A stretch of 64,000 nucleotides of DNA, taken from contig JPHH03000008.1 of the NCBI GenBank assembly GCA_000750105.3, positions 186,001 to 250,000 on the forward strand, read 5' to 3'. This DNA is from Tolypocladium sp. Sup5 PDA-1 (Eukaryota; Ascomycota; Sordariomycetes; Hypocreales; Ophiocordycipitaceae). The translations under genes and the position numbers were made by a program. Below, piece by piece: positions 21,444 through 33,659 of this stretch; position 1 is the first letter of the stretch, and every line of letters begins with the position of its first letter. Below the pieces are notes generated by a model. The model worked only from the letters and a program-made list of their open reading frames with translations, made no database searches and had not been told where the DNA came from.

Positions 21444-22091
21444 CCTAGCAGTTGCTGTCAGCCCAACATGGTCTGGCCGTCGACCGTCTCAGGGCATGTC
21501 CCGGGGCCTGCTTGGTGTCGGTCGTCGTTTACGTAGATCGCCCGTGTTAATGCGCGCGCATGCTCGTCTTACGTCGCGTTCTGCTCGGCGGCTGCTCGTC
21601 GCTCCAGGTTCGCAGAGGTCTGAGGGAGCTCTCGGGTGGTTGCTGGTCGTGTGTGCAGCTGTCGCATTCAGCAGCCACCTATGACAGTGGACTCTGGAGG
21701 CTGCCCTGAGTAGGTGGGGGCTGGCGCATTTCGGCGGGACATTTTTACGCGCCGAACGACGGTCAGGGATCCGCTCAGGGGTCGTCGTGGGGCCCGGGCG
21801 TCTATTTCTGGATTTCTGGGCTAGGCTCCCCATGAGCCCGCTGTATTTTGTACCACTGGCGCTATTGCATTCACACGTTCCAATCTTTCAAGAAGCATCA
21901 GCTCCATCGCTATTCCAACTCCGGTATTGCGTCGAATATACAAATCATATCTGGGTATAAATATGCTCAAACAAAAGCCCCCCTCCTTCGCCAACTGCCC
22001 CTCATGACGCATTCACACATTACGTTCTCGTGATGCTGTGGCCAGTAGCATCTCGTCCGCCCCCCCCCCCCCCCAAAATCCACCTCCCGAC
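21444..22091. other. Intergenic: TRS120 promoter, SDR 3' flank
   Basis: 648 bp. It includes an AT-rich stretch (21870-21970) and a run of 15 C at 22060-22074 close to the SDR stop codon. No gene is seen. Confidence 0.55.
22060..22074. repeat. Poly-C tract (15 C)
   Basis: Uninterrupted cytosine homopolymer, 18 bp beyond the SDR stop codon. It is likely polymorphic or a sequencing-error hotspot. Confidence 0.9.
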
Positions 22092-23322
22092 CTACCATGT
22101 AGGGGACGGCAGCCCAACCCCGGATGACGACTCCCGGTTTCTGCTTCCCCTGGCCTCCTCGGTCAGCTCGCTGTCGAAGATGTCAACAGCCAGGCTGGCG
22201 TCCACAAAGTCCTCCATCTCCTCCGTCACCGTCTTCAGCTTCTCCTTGACCGCGATGGCCCCCTCTGTGCCCACGATGTGCCTCGAAGGCGGGTTCTCGT
22301 GCCCCCCGATTGCCGTAAGCGCATGCACCGTCTCCGTGACCAGCTTCTCCGCCGCACCGGGCGGCAGCTTCGGGTACCGGTGAAAGACCTCGCCGCGCGC
22401 CACCTCTGGCTCGAGGGACATGCTGTCCGGCGTCGACGGCGTGGCCTCAATCTCAAACGATTCGGGCACGGCGGTCTCGGGGTCGGTGTTGAGGACGTTG
22501 ACGAGCATCTCGCGGATGCTCGGCGCGTTGTTGAACACGTCTGCGTAGGCGGGCATCTGCGGTGCAAAGGTGAGGCGGTTGGTGAGGGACTGGATCTCCT
22601 TGTTGGGCTGCACGATGGTGACCTTGATGTTGAAAGGCGCAATCTCGTACGCCAGGGAGTCGCAGAAGCCCTCGAGGGCCCAGGTGGCGGCCGTGTACAT
22701 GGACATGCCCGGGGTGCCAATGTGGCCGCCGATGCTCGTGAGAATGATGATGTGCCCGGTGTGCTGCGATCTCAGGATGGGGAGGGTGGCCTTGATGAAG
22801 TTGACTTGGGTGAAGAAGATGGATTCGAATTGGTCCCTGACGAGGTTCTGGGTTACTGGTGTCGTGGACAGCTCCTCGACGGTTCCGACGACGGCTGTGC
22901 AAGGGGTGGCCAGGTCAGCTCAAGCTCGACAGGTTACAGCACAACAGTGAAAATCGGCAATATTCACCTTCTGACCTGCAGCACAGCAGGATATCAATCC
23001 GCCCGAAGACCTGCACCGCCTCGGCAATCGCCGCGCCGCACGAGCTCATGCGGCCATCGCAACGGATGCCACGGATGCGGTCCTTCCAGCCCTCGCGGTC
23101 CTTGCGCGTGCTCTTGCACTCGTTGATGAGCTCGCGGAACTCGGCGCTGCGCTCGTCGTGCTCAATCTCGTGCGGCGGCAGGCAGGCGACGACGTAGTCG
23201 CCGTGGGAGAGCAGTTGGCGGGTGAGGCGCACGGCCAATGGCGACAGCGCCGCCGTCAGGAGCCATGTGCGAGGCGAGTTGTGTGTGGCTGTTTTAGGCG
23301 ATGAGCTGTCAGCGTCGGCCAT
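22092..23322 (-). CDS. SDR-fold (Rossmann) protein with degenerate active site
   Basis: Predicted 385 residues from exons 23322-22968 and 22894-22092; the 73-nt intron joins CRSE-AVVGTVEEL. The fold is recognised from the strand order and from RIDILLCC, ILTSIGGHIGTPG and MYTAATWALEGFCDSLAYEI. Key classical SDR features are changed. The N-terminal TGxxxGxG loop is replaced by TAALSPLAV, and the YxxxK motif reads Y-T-A-A-T, so the catalytic lysine is missing. The protein may bind a nucleotide weakly or not at all. The C-terminal 100 residues are an acidic extension ending after an ESSSGVG segment. Function unknown. It starts next to a long gene-free gap. Confidence 0.8.
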
Positions 23323-26077
23323 GACGGATGGATGAGTTTACGCTGCGGCCCTGAGGTAAATCATGCTTCTCTGATGTGTATTTCGCAGTGTTTGTGGAGA
23401 CGGCTGCGGTGGACAGAATGGAAGGGGAGAGTAGAGGTTCGACGGGCTAATTGAATGAGCAAAATGGCTGGGAAGAAGGTTTCAAGGGAACGGGCTCAAT
23501 TGAGTTTTGAGGGGTTCAGCTGCGAGGAACAACATGCGTTGGGTGTTGGATGCAGTGCAAGGAGGAATCAATCGTATGAGTTTCAGCTGACGAGTGCAGG
23601 ATTCAAGAGCAAGAAGGTGAGATTTCCTCCAACATCCGAGCAGACTGGCATGCAGCAGTGGCGAGGACAGCTGGAGACGTACGGAATGAGGGGGCGGGCA
23701 CGGAAGCGTGCGAGTGCCGTGTACTCGTAGCTGCAGCGCCGGATCCAGCTGTAGGCGGCGAAGTGGCCGAGCCTCCGCCAGCGGCCCGGCTGGAGGAGCT
23801 GCTGGTCGCCATGGTTGCTTATTCCTGCTGTGCCTCATAGGTGACTCGGGGCCCGGCCGCAAGACTCAACAAACACCCGACGAAATGACATGCGACGACG
23901 ACGGCGTGAGATACGAGTTTATCGAGCAGCATTGGGGAAGGGGAGAGAAGGAGTGCAGGCCCAGACAGAGATATATCCCGTCAAGGCAGCGCGTATTATT
24001 AGCACAGGCTGGCACCTGGGCACGGCAGCGCACGTTTTCGGGGCGAGCAAAGAGCCAGGGCAGGGCAGAACCGTTGCATCCCGCCGCCTCATCGAGCCTT
24101 GTCTCTCACTCTCGACGTCTGGGGATGGGATTGCGGGCGCGGATTGGGCCAGAGTTGCCAGACGGGGGGGCGTTTGCTAACAAGGGCATGGGGACTGGGC
24201 TGGTCTGGGCTTGCGGCTTGCCGTGGCCCTGTCGCTTATCAGTCGAGAGAACTTGGCCCTGCCGTCGTCTAGTCCGTCCGAGACTACGAGTGACTCGACG
24301 AGTCTCGGGTGAGTCAGGTGGTATTATCCATCAGTCCGTCCAGCCAGCCCCTCAGATCTCGCGAGGGACGAACAAACTGCCGCTCATTTCACGGGGCCGA
24401 CGAGCACAGGGCAGTTCCACGACGAGCCCGAGTCCACCCATCCACCACGCGGCAAGGCAAGCCAACCGTCCGCCCGCCGGGTCGGCCGTAAGAAAAGAAG
24501 GTTACCCGATGCGGCAGATGCGGCAGATGCAAGCACCCCGAATCACACCGACTGTCCGGGGTATAGTAACGGTCTCGAAAGGCTCTTGGCAAAACGTCAC
24601 GCCAGCGGTGCGAACGTGGTGCCATGTTGCCCCTCTGGCTGACAGTCTAAGAAGGTATGAAGCTCGTGATGTTCTCTCCTTGCAGCACCCTCCTTCCTGC
24701 ATGCTACCTTACCATGTGGACTTGTCGCACACAGCGCTGTCTCAGCGTCATGCTCAACCGCATCGTGGGGACGAGCAGGCGACAGACACCCGACGGCCAA
24801 AGACCTCGCAAGTACCTCATCGATAGCATATTACGGAAGAGGACAGGCCACCGTGCAAAAGAAAAGCCGGCCTTTCGAGCAGCCGGTCCCAGGCACGCCA
24901 TTTGTCCGAAGAACTTTCCACGAGAAAGTCTCCAGGCTTGGGGGCTGGGTCGTGCGTCGCATGGCGAGTCAGGGGGGCCGTAGCAAGTACAAACGACAAC
25001 CACTCGAGACGGCACCGCGGAGGCGATGCTGCCTTGGTAAGTTGGTAACTAAATTATTAATTACTTGCTAAGGTTGGGATAACGGGGCGCGCCAAAATCT
25101 CGGCAGTCGAGCTCGGGCCTTAGATGGTTATGCAGGCACCGGGCGCATGCATGCCTGCGTGTGCCGACAGCGCGCAGATGGAGAACCACCTCGCTGGCGG
25201 CTGCAGGGCGCCTCGGCTGTCGCGTTGGCACTGGCTTGACTGGCTGGGACTCTCGGAGAGAGATCCATAGTTAATAGCTCCCAAGTTCAGCCCCGATTCG
25301 GCCACTTCAGCCGTTGCCTGTTGGGGACTTGGGAACAACTCGGCAAGTGCCCGAAACTGGGAGCTCTGTTGGAGACATCCATGTAGCCACAGAACCCAGA
25401 ACCTGCCCAGAACCAGCCCTGGAAGCTCCCGGCCCGCCAGCAGCTCTTCGAGCTCCCTATTCGGTGGCAGGCTCGCAGCGCTTCCAGGTTCCTCGAATCT
25501 TCGGCGCCGCCCACCGCGCGCACTTTCGAGCCAGCGTTGATGAGAGACGCGACGCGACCGTGGCTCCATCCATGGATCTTATTTCCACTCGGTCCCATTC
25601 GGGTCGAACCCCGGTCTCGTGATCCCTCGCGACATGCGCGTACGTATGTACTCCGTAACCTACCGTGGTTTCTGGGTTCGGACGGAACCTCCATCTCCGT
25701 CACAATCGACGACCCAATCACCCGACCGGCCAACACGCTGGGCTGCAGCCTGCAGGGCGCATGAAGTCGCTCGTCAATCATTCGCTGAGAGTCGCAGCCA
25801 TGTAGGAGCGGTGATGCCAAGCAGTCACACTCACTCACAATCACAGCCGGATGCTGCAGCCGCCTCATCACCGTCGCCTCCTCGACAAAACACCCCTTCC
25901 ACGGATCAAGGACCCCTGTCTTGACAGGATGCAGACGTCTTCTCCAGACTCGTCCTCACGCACGCACCTGCATGGCCGTCACGTTATTGTCTCAAATCGA
26001 CACATCTAATTTGTCATTGCACTCATCGATAATGACATTGCCCACCACCGTGACGATCAAACTGCACCTCCACATCC
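23323..26077. other. GC-rich 2.75-kb gap without a convincing gene
   Basis: Longest gene-free interval of the window, between the SDR start and the 3' end of the sugar transporter. A plus-strand frame of 372 codons (23708-24826) is Arg/Pro/Ser-rich, has no domain resemblance and looks like a GC-driven shadow. Short features are a tandem TGCGGCAGA pair at about 24508-24527, a GACTCGACGAGTC palindrome near 24292, and an AT-rich island at 25039-25074. A TACTCCGTA word occurs at 25649. Confidence 0.5.
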
Positions 26078-28253
26078 TCAGGACTTTTCGGCGCGCACCT
26101 CGCGCACGCTCGCCGGCCGCGCGTGTTCCGGCTCGTCCTCTATCTTCTTGAGCGTGTCCGTCACGCCAAACAGCTCGTCCATCTTTTCCAAACTCAGGCC
26201 CTTGGTCTCTGGCACGCAGAACCATACAAAGATGCCCATGAGGATGTCGAACCCACCAAACATGAAGAACATGCCCTGTCAGTCGTTGTTAGCACCTATC
26301 ATCCGTCACGGTGAGGGGTGGGACCGCCACGTACATATCCAGCCTTGCCCATGGTATTCTGCATCGTAAGCACGGCTGCGACCTGTCAGCAATCACGCTC
26401 CTCCTTTCCTCAAAAGGGTCCTTACTTCGGGCCATGACAAAGTTAAAGAGCCACTGAACCGCAGCAGCCATCGCCACGTTCATCGCGCGCAGTCGGGCCG
26501 TCGGAATCTCACTAACGAGAATCCAGCAAGCTGGTCCCCATCCGAACTGGAAGGCACTGTTCCACGGGTTAGCTCGATTCGGCGTGTAGATGGACAAGTC
26601 GCTACGCACGACGCCCAGAGGTAGATGCAAGTGATGGCCACGTATCCAAACGCAGTTACCTATCGACATTTCGTGTCAGCACTCGGCATCCACACAGCGA
26701 ATATCGCACTCAAGACCATAGCGTACCGGTTCGCCCTGTACTGGAGGCTGGACTCTACCGTAAATGCCGATGATGAACAGGACAATCGCCTGCGCACCAG
26801 CCGTCCCGATCAAACTCCATCGCCGACCAAGCGAGTCGGCAACAAAGACGAGGAACAGGGCACACGACACCGTCTTGGCAACACCGTAGACGCCAGTCGC
26901 GAACAGCGATGAGTCGGTGCCGTTCATACCGAGGTTCTGAAAGATCTGAGGAGCATAGTAGTTCTGCGATACGGCATCGTTATCAGCTATGCGCTTTTCC
27001 GGGGAGAGCAAGACACAGGAACTCGGGCTACTCACAACGGCGTTGACACCAGTCATTTGCTGGCAAATCATGAGCACAATCGAGATGATGGCGCGGTTGC
27101 GGTTGCCGGGAACCAAGAACATCTCCTTCAGAAGAGTCTTGGCCGTCGCGTCTCCCGTCAACCGTCTCTCAATCTCAAGCTGGTCGGCCATCTCTTGTAT
27201 TTCGGTGGAGACGTATTCCGAGTCGGCAGGGAGTCTATGAGAGTTAGCACGGGGTCCATGTTTGTCTTCCCACGTGCAGGCAATCGAATTACCCTCGCAT
27301 GCTGACGAGAATGCTGGTGGCTCGCTCCCAGTCATCCTTTCTGGCGCACCAGCGCGGGCTAGACGGCTTGTCAGCGGGGTGTCGCACGCAATAACTGCTT
27401 CTTTACAATACCTTTCTGGAGATAAGAACATTCCGACGATGAGGCATCTTGAGGTTCGTTAGCAATTGTTCCCCGCTGATGTGGCTGCATCCCCAGCTTA
27501 CAGGGCAGGAAGGGCCTGGAGGGCGAGAGGGACGATGTACACGGCAGGAGCAGGCACGTGCAAGAGGCAGCCGTAGTTGACCCTGAGAAAATACTGTGAG
27601 CCGAAACACATCCACTGCCAGCAACCACAGGACGACAACGTACCAGAAGGCCACCATGATGCCAAAGACGATGAACAGCTGGTAAAACGCTGTCGATGAA
27701 CGTCAGCGCCGAGAACACGCGGCTTCGGATGTCCCCGCGACATACAGGTCAAGCCACCACGGATGGCTCGCGGAGCGCACTCCGACACGTACAACGGGGT
27801 CAAGGTCGAGGCCGCGCCGACGCCGAGTCCTGCAACAAATCTGCCGACGTACATGACAGCCAAGGTACCGTTCACAGCCGACGCAGCCTGCAGGACGACG
27901 CCGACCGTGGTGAGAGCCCCGGTGGCCATGAGACACAGCCGTCGACCGTACTTGTCGGTCAGCCAGGACGTGACGAAGCAGGCAGCAAAGCATCCGGCCT
28001 GCAGCGTCGAGACGATGTTCTGGTCCAGGTTGGACTTTACGTCCTTGGGTTGGCCAAAGGTGCCGAACGTCTTCATGGCCGGCGTCATGGCCAGGACGCC
28101 GCCGATGGCTCCCGTGTCCCATCCGAAAAGCATGCCGCCAAAGCAGGCGGAGCACACGAGGGCGAAGACCCTCCATCCGTAAATCTCCTCGGGGTCGGTG
28201 CGCATCGCGTCGTTGCGCACGATGGACCGCAGGATCTTGGCCATGACCGCCAT
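26078..28253 (-). CDS. MFS sugar/quinate-type transporter, 11 exons
   Basis: Predicted 530-residue, 12-TM sugar porter. Exons: 28253-27746, 27689-27644, 27582-27502, 27447-27412, 27358-27293, 27234-27036, 26963-26727, 26659-26610, 26556-26426, 26375-26335 and 26275-26078. Family motifs appear at or across the junctions: FGWDTGAIGGVL, DKYGRR, SPESPRW (exons 4/5), QQMTGVNAVNYYAPQIF (exons 6/7), GWGPACWILVSEIPT, and the terminal VPETKGLSLEKMDELF. All ten introns are 50-72 nt and every junction keeps frame. It resembles fungal hexose and quinate permeases; the substrate cannot be told from sequence. The intron density is much higher than in most genes of the window. Confidence 0.9.
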
Positions 28254-29530
28254 GCTGGGCGATTGTCTCCTCCCGCTGGGGAACCGGTTCGATTTGAGGT
28301 GGGCGCCTGGAAGGCAGAGGCTCGTCGAGGCTGGTGTCGAGTCCGACGAGACTGCAATCCGGTTCTAACAACCTGCAATGAGCGATGGAAATGGATAGGG
28401 AAGGAGATGATCCCAGATTGAGTGAGCTGAGGTGCCGACTACACATGCTTATATGGGTCTCAGGGTGTCCACTGTCCGGAAGATACCCTGGTCCTCTGAG
28501 GGGGCAGCTAATAATCAAGCAGCCGCGCCGGGGACTAGTAGCAGTAAGCGGCAAGCCAAAAGCCTCTGGGGCGTCTGGGCCAACACCGCGGCACATGGCG
28601 ATCGAACCGTGCCTCATTAGCGCGGGAGATTCAACGTGCAAAAGTGCGCCGTTCCTCTTTGGCAGCGTCTTGGTTCACATCGCCCCTCCTCCTCCTCTTG
28701 TGGTGGTGGAACGTGCGTACGGCGAACGACCAGCACGTCGCATCGTCGAGACGGTCGACACCACCTCTTCCGGCTCAAAGAAGCATAGGGTCGGCCCACG
28801 ATTGGCCGTCTCTCTGGGCAGAACGGTCGGCCCTTTTGCCCCTCCTGACCTACAGGTGCTACTCCGAGAATCTTCATCGCCTCCAGCAGTCCTCCCTCGA
28901 CAACGCCAGCAAACGATGCTCACAGCTTGGTTGAATTCGAGAAATATCGATGTTCCCAGCTCGCAAGCCATCGCTTCGGACTGGCTGTGACGTTGTAATT
29001 CCATCAATCAGCTCGTTTGAAACCTTCATCTGAAGATCTCGAGGGAAACGACAGCCATGCTTGCCATGTTCCCAGAAGCCATCGCCAGCAAGTGTTTGGC
29101 CTTCAGTGGTGGAGCTACAACTTCCACGAATGGCTGCTCTCGTGCTCCAGAGAAGCATGCGGCTCGCCGCCTCCTCGAAGCCGGCTTGGCGTGAAGAGCA
29201 GCCAGTGCGAGCTGTGTGGCTTCTACGGCCGTGCAACGTGGGGAAACAAGCTAGCGGACGCCTTTGAAATTAGCCGTCGGCGATGAGTGAGCCACCAAGA
29301 AGTTCCATTGCGGGGAACCCGGCGTGGGGCACCGGGCAACAGGGATCGTTCAATAATAATCTGAAGAAATGTCACCAAGGGGGGTTGACGTTAACCGGCC
29401 CAATACCGTCAAACGTCAAACGAAACCCCGGGTTCATATGCGGCTATTGGCCTTGTCATACGGCTATCCAACTTTCAAACGCCGAAATGACGCACTTGGC
29501 CTCTTCTCGCATGCAGCTACGGAGTACAGA
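28254..29530. promoter_or_regulatory. Upstream region of the sugar transporter
   Basis: 1.28 kb between the transporter start and the 3' end of the DUF2264 gene. No supported coding sequence or RNA was found; frames up to 201 codons lack any family resemblance. A CTACGGAGTACAG word lies at 29519. Regulatory sites cannot be assigned with confidence. Confidence 0.5.
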
Positions 29531-31837
29531 CTACATCCCCTCGCCGTCCATCTCGGACTTGAGCCAGCCCGGCAATGCGGGCGGCGCATCCCAACCGTCC
29601 AAATAGCTCGACTTGGGAACACTATCCCCACTTGCTTTGGCGTAGATGGCTGATACGTACCAGACCGTTTGGCCCTTGCTGATGGTATGCTGCAAAGTTG
29701 GGATGGTGGTGCGGCTCTCCACGAGGTTGGAGTTGGGATCAGCGTTGACGAGCATTGCGCGGCGCGTACCCTTGGGTTCAAGGGCCTTGATGCCAACTGC
29801 CCCTTTCGAGACGGCAAACGCGCCGTCCTCGCCGCTGGCCCAGCCGGAAGGGCTGTTGAGGTCATAGTTTCCGATGATCTTGAGAGACGTGCCCTCGCAC
29901 TTCTTTGCGTCATAGACGTCCAAGTACCGTCCGTTGTCAGAGTTGACGTTGCAGATGGCGAATGAGCCGTCAGCCGTTATGACCTCTCGTCCGCTTTCGA
30001 TCCGATGGATTCGAAGGTGCCAGTTGGGAGCAGCCTCCGTTGGTGGGACCAAAATCGTCTTTACCTGGACGTCGGCGAACGGCCGCCACTTTGAGACGAG
30101 AACTGGCTCACCATCGCGGTCTTCCATGCCGGCAAAATCGGACAACCTCCTCGTCTTCCAATAGTCTCCGCCGTCATCTGACAAGCCGAGTTGCGAGGCC
30201 AACGCGTATTGCTCGAGCGACAAGAGGCCCGGGGGAACTGAAAAGCCAAAGGCGCTACTGTAGGCAAAGCCACCGTACTTTGCATGCGTGGCTTTCATCG
30301 GGTAGCCACACGCTTGTCCGGACGACAGTAGCATGCAGTGGCCGCCGCGATAGCTTCAAACCGTCAGTAGAAACTCTGATTGGTGGCAAAATGCGGCTCA
30401 CCTCATGATGTGCCCCGGGTGCTTCAGGGCCTTTACTTTGGGGACTACGCTACTGGATAGCTCTTCTTTCGACGTCCAGAATGGATGGTCTTCCGGCACG
30501 GCGAGGCAGATGAAGGCTAGACACGCCCAGTACTGCATGTTCATTAGCCTGATCCACTTGAAAGATGCGGAGAAGCTCACCGGACTTCCGGGACTGTTGT
30601 AGTTTTCCGTGATCTGCGGTTTGTAAGCCCCGTACCCCTTGCGTCAAGACACTGGAGAGTCAACAGTACAATACTTACATACATGTTCGGGTACGAGTAC
30701 CCAAGGGACAGCGTGCCGTTCGCAGTCCACATGTCGCCTTGCGTTTGCCACCAGCGCAGGTTCCGCAGCACGATGCCCTTGACCATGCCCCAGGTCAGCG
30801 GCGCGGGCAGATCGACGTCCGCATACGCAAGGGCGCCCCAGAAGGACACCATGGCGAAGCGGTATCCCACGCTGCGGCCGAAGGGTATGGCCCGGCCCTC
30901 GTCGTCAAAGTAGTGAACCAGGTCCAAGGCGGCCGTCTGCGCGCGCGTCTTGAACTCGGCGGCGCGGCTTGGGTCCTCGTCGCCGGCGATCTTGGCGTAC
31001 AGGAGCTGGAGGAAGTGGATGGCGAAGCTGGACGAGTAGTAGTCCATTTCTGCGGGTGTAAGCCGATGGGGAGAATGAAGGAGGCGTGGGCGGGCAACTC
31101 ACGATGTATTCCCTCCGGGCCGTCGTTGGACCATCCATCGCCCCGGTAAAAGGTATTCAGGTGCTCAATGTCGCTCTCGAGTCTCGCCTGGGAGTACTTG
31201 CCGCCGTTCTTCTTCAATCCCAGGTTGGCAAAGACGCGGAACCAGAGCCAGTTGGTGTTCGGCATACTGCGTCTCATCAGCATGGCTCCTCCGGGCTGCG
31301 TATACAAACTCGGAACGCACTTTTTCTCATTAATCGAGTTTCCAAGCCAGTTCTCGACGTTCTCGCGCTCTTTTGGGGAGAAGCTATCCCAGAACGCAGG
31401 CGCAACCGCGAGCGTGAAGCCTACAGAGAAACAATAAGCCCTGTCCGCAGGAAGTGTTATTGTACACGCATACCCAGTGGGCACATTTCCACCATCCGCT
31501 GGTCATTGTCCCCGGGATATCCCCAATACTCGGGACTCTCAGGATCGGTGCCGGCCTTGATACCTTGAATCCACCACTCTGTCCCTCGGTAGTCGCCATT
31601 GCCGGCAAGCAGCGCGGCCAGTCCCCAGAGCGGCCGGCAGAGGCCCTCGACTTCGGAGGCGGCTTGGTCGAACCGCACGGCCGTCCCGCCGGGGCACTTT
31701 ACTCTGGCCTTTTGCGGGGAGAAGAAGGGCTCCAGGGGGTCGAGGAGCGTGCGGAGGAGCTCCTGGACGGAGGGCCGGTCCGTGATGGTGACCTTGGCGA
31801 AAGGGTGCGTGTCGTTGTAACCTAGGTTGAGACTCAT
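29531..31837 (-). CDS. DUF2264 domain protein, 7 exons
   Basis: Predicted 661 residues. Exons: 31837-31474, 31420-31321, 31266-31103, 31049-30679, 30613-30581 (only 33 nt), 30532-30402 and 30353-29531. The first two thirds match DUF2264 (PF10022): CRPLWGLAALLAG, PEYWGYPGDNDQRMVEM, NMPNTNWLWFRVFAN, DGWSNDGPEGIHQMDYYS and YPNMYITENYNSPGSPYW. In bacteria, DUF2264 genes sit with pectin or heparin-type polysaccharide utilisation genes, and the fold resembles alpha-toroid lyases/hydrolases, so a carbohydrate-related role is possible but unproven. No clear signal peptide is seen, so it may be cytosolic. Start ATG at 31837; the frame is open upstream but without support. Confidence 0.88.
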
Positions 31838-33129
31838 CGTGGCGGTTGTGTAAGCTGCACTGTGAACAAACGAGCATTGATTCACAACACGATTGTGAGA
31901 GTCAAAGGGTCTATTCAACAGAAATAAAGAAGCAAATAGCCATGTAGGCACTCATACAGGTGGGATAATTACATTCCGCCTCCAAACCGCCCCGTCATGC
32001 CTCATGCCCCGTGCATCATTGGCAGCAACAGGTGGATACGCCGTTCTTCGGCCTTGGGGGGGCGAGCCGGAGACGGAGCATCGGCGGGGGGGACTCGGCA
32101 GCGATCAGCACGAGGCGGGGATCTCGTCGACGATCTGCAGCGGGTATCGACCCGGTTAAATTGGAGGTCCAGTGGGCCTCAAATGCGTGATCGTCGCCGG
32201 CCGTGGCTGCCGTGCATGTAAGTGCTGGTTTTGGATTCCTGCCACAGAGGCTGATCTAGACAGGACTTGAAAGATTGGGAGGTGCTTTCACTTGAAGAAT
32301 TTACGAGGCAAGCACGGGTGTTACCTGTTGTGGTAGCTATTGTGCAGGAGCAAGCCCGTACCTTTTTCTTTTCTTCTGGTCGTTCCACATGCTGCTTCAT
32401 TCCTCGTTCTCCATCACTTTTCTCTGACCCTCCCACAATCCTCTCACTTCTTCTTCAACCACCACCTTCATATCATGATTGGAATAAACAAACAACCATT
32501 TCACAGCAAAATTATCGCATGACAGCCATGTCCTATGCGAGAACACCCCCTCAATATTATCGCGGGGCATTCAGAACATTGAGGACAGAGGAGAGCCTCG
32601 TCCATCCAACATGTCGAGCGTGCCCGATTTGGGCGTTCGTGGTCTGACTCTTCGCCCTCATCCTCGTGCCCCGAGTCCTTGACCATTGCCGGCAGCTTTC
32701 AGGGCCAAGAGAAGGGGCGGATGGCAGGTGCGCCGGCTCAGAATCTTCGCCTGGCACTAGACAAGCTTCCCGAAGCAACAAACATCCTCCGAGGGCCGTT
32801 TCAACTCCCTCAACTCGGTACCTCGAAGATGGATTTGCCCGCCACTAATTTGGTTGGTTGGGTAATACCTGAGCAGCGCGCCTTCAGGGAGAGCCATGCC
32901 TGAGCCCGCCATGGACTGTTTCTTGTGTCGCCAGAGCTCGACTGAGCATAGGTCACACGCTATATTTGCGCAATTCACTCCTATTATATAACTCAGGTAC
33001 TACCGTATACAACTTACCCTCCGTTTTGAAATACCGTAACTCTGTCCCCATTGAGTGTAACTGATGCTTGCGGTTTGACATCCTGGGAAGCCGGTTGGGA
33101 GCAATGCCTACAAAAGACAAACCGGCCAT
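31838..33129. promoter_or_regulatory. Upstream region of the DUF2264 gene
   Basis: 1.29 kb, partly AT-rich (32430-32530, 32960-33070). The frames on both strands are short and overlap one another. No gene, tRNA or transposon end could be supported. Confidence 0.5.
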
Positions 33130-33659
33130 TTAGCTTTCAGCGTTCGGCAAGGCTTTGGTGTCGTTGTCGAGCAGAAGCTTGATGACGGATCTTCGCCCTC
33201 CCGCAACGGCGTATGACAGCGGCGTCCGCCCATTAGCCTTAGGCTTGACGTGGACACCTCTTTCGAGCAACAACTTGGCGGCCTCGCTGTATGCTCCCTG
33301 TGCTGCAAAGCTCCACGGCGTCCGTCCGCAATCCCTGGCATCCGGGTCGACGCTCCTGTTTGCCAGCAGCAGCTTGACCACCGCCTCATGTCCATTCTGT
33401 GCGGCCCACGATAGCGCCGTCCGCCCGTTGGAATCCCTTGAGTCAGGCTTAACCTTGCTTTCGTTTAGCAGCAACATGACAATCCCCTCGCACCCGTTCC
33501 CTGCCGCACGCGACAACACCGTCTGTCCCTGGTACTCGAAGTTCAGGTCGACTGCCTTCTCGAGGAGCAGCTTGACTACCGCATTGTGCCCGTTTGCTGC
33601 CGCAAACCACAGCGGCGTCCGTTCCCCATAACTCTGTGCAAGGCCCTTCGAATCTGGGT

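Noticed and set aside
23708..24826. 372-codon frame in the large gap
   Set aside because: Arg/Pro/Ser-rich, without any motif; overlapping frames on the same strand are open too. Kept only as a note.
25590..25625. GGTTCGACCC on the minus strand resembling a tRNA T arm
   Set aside because: No cloverleaf can be folded around it.
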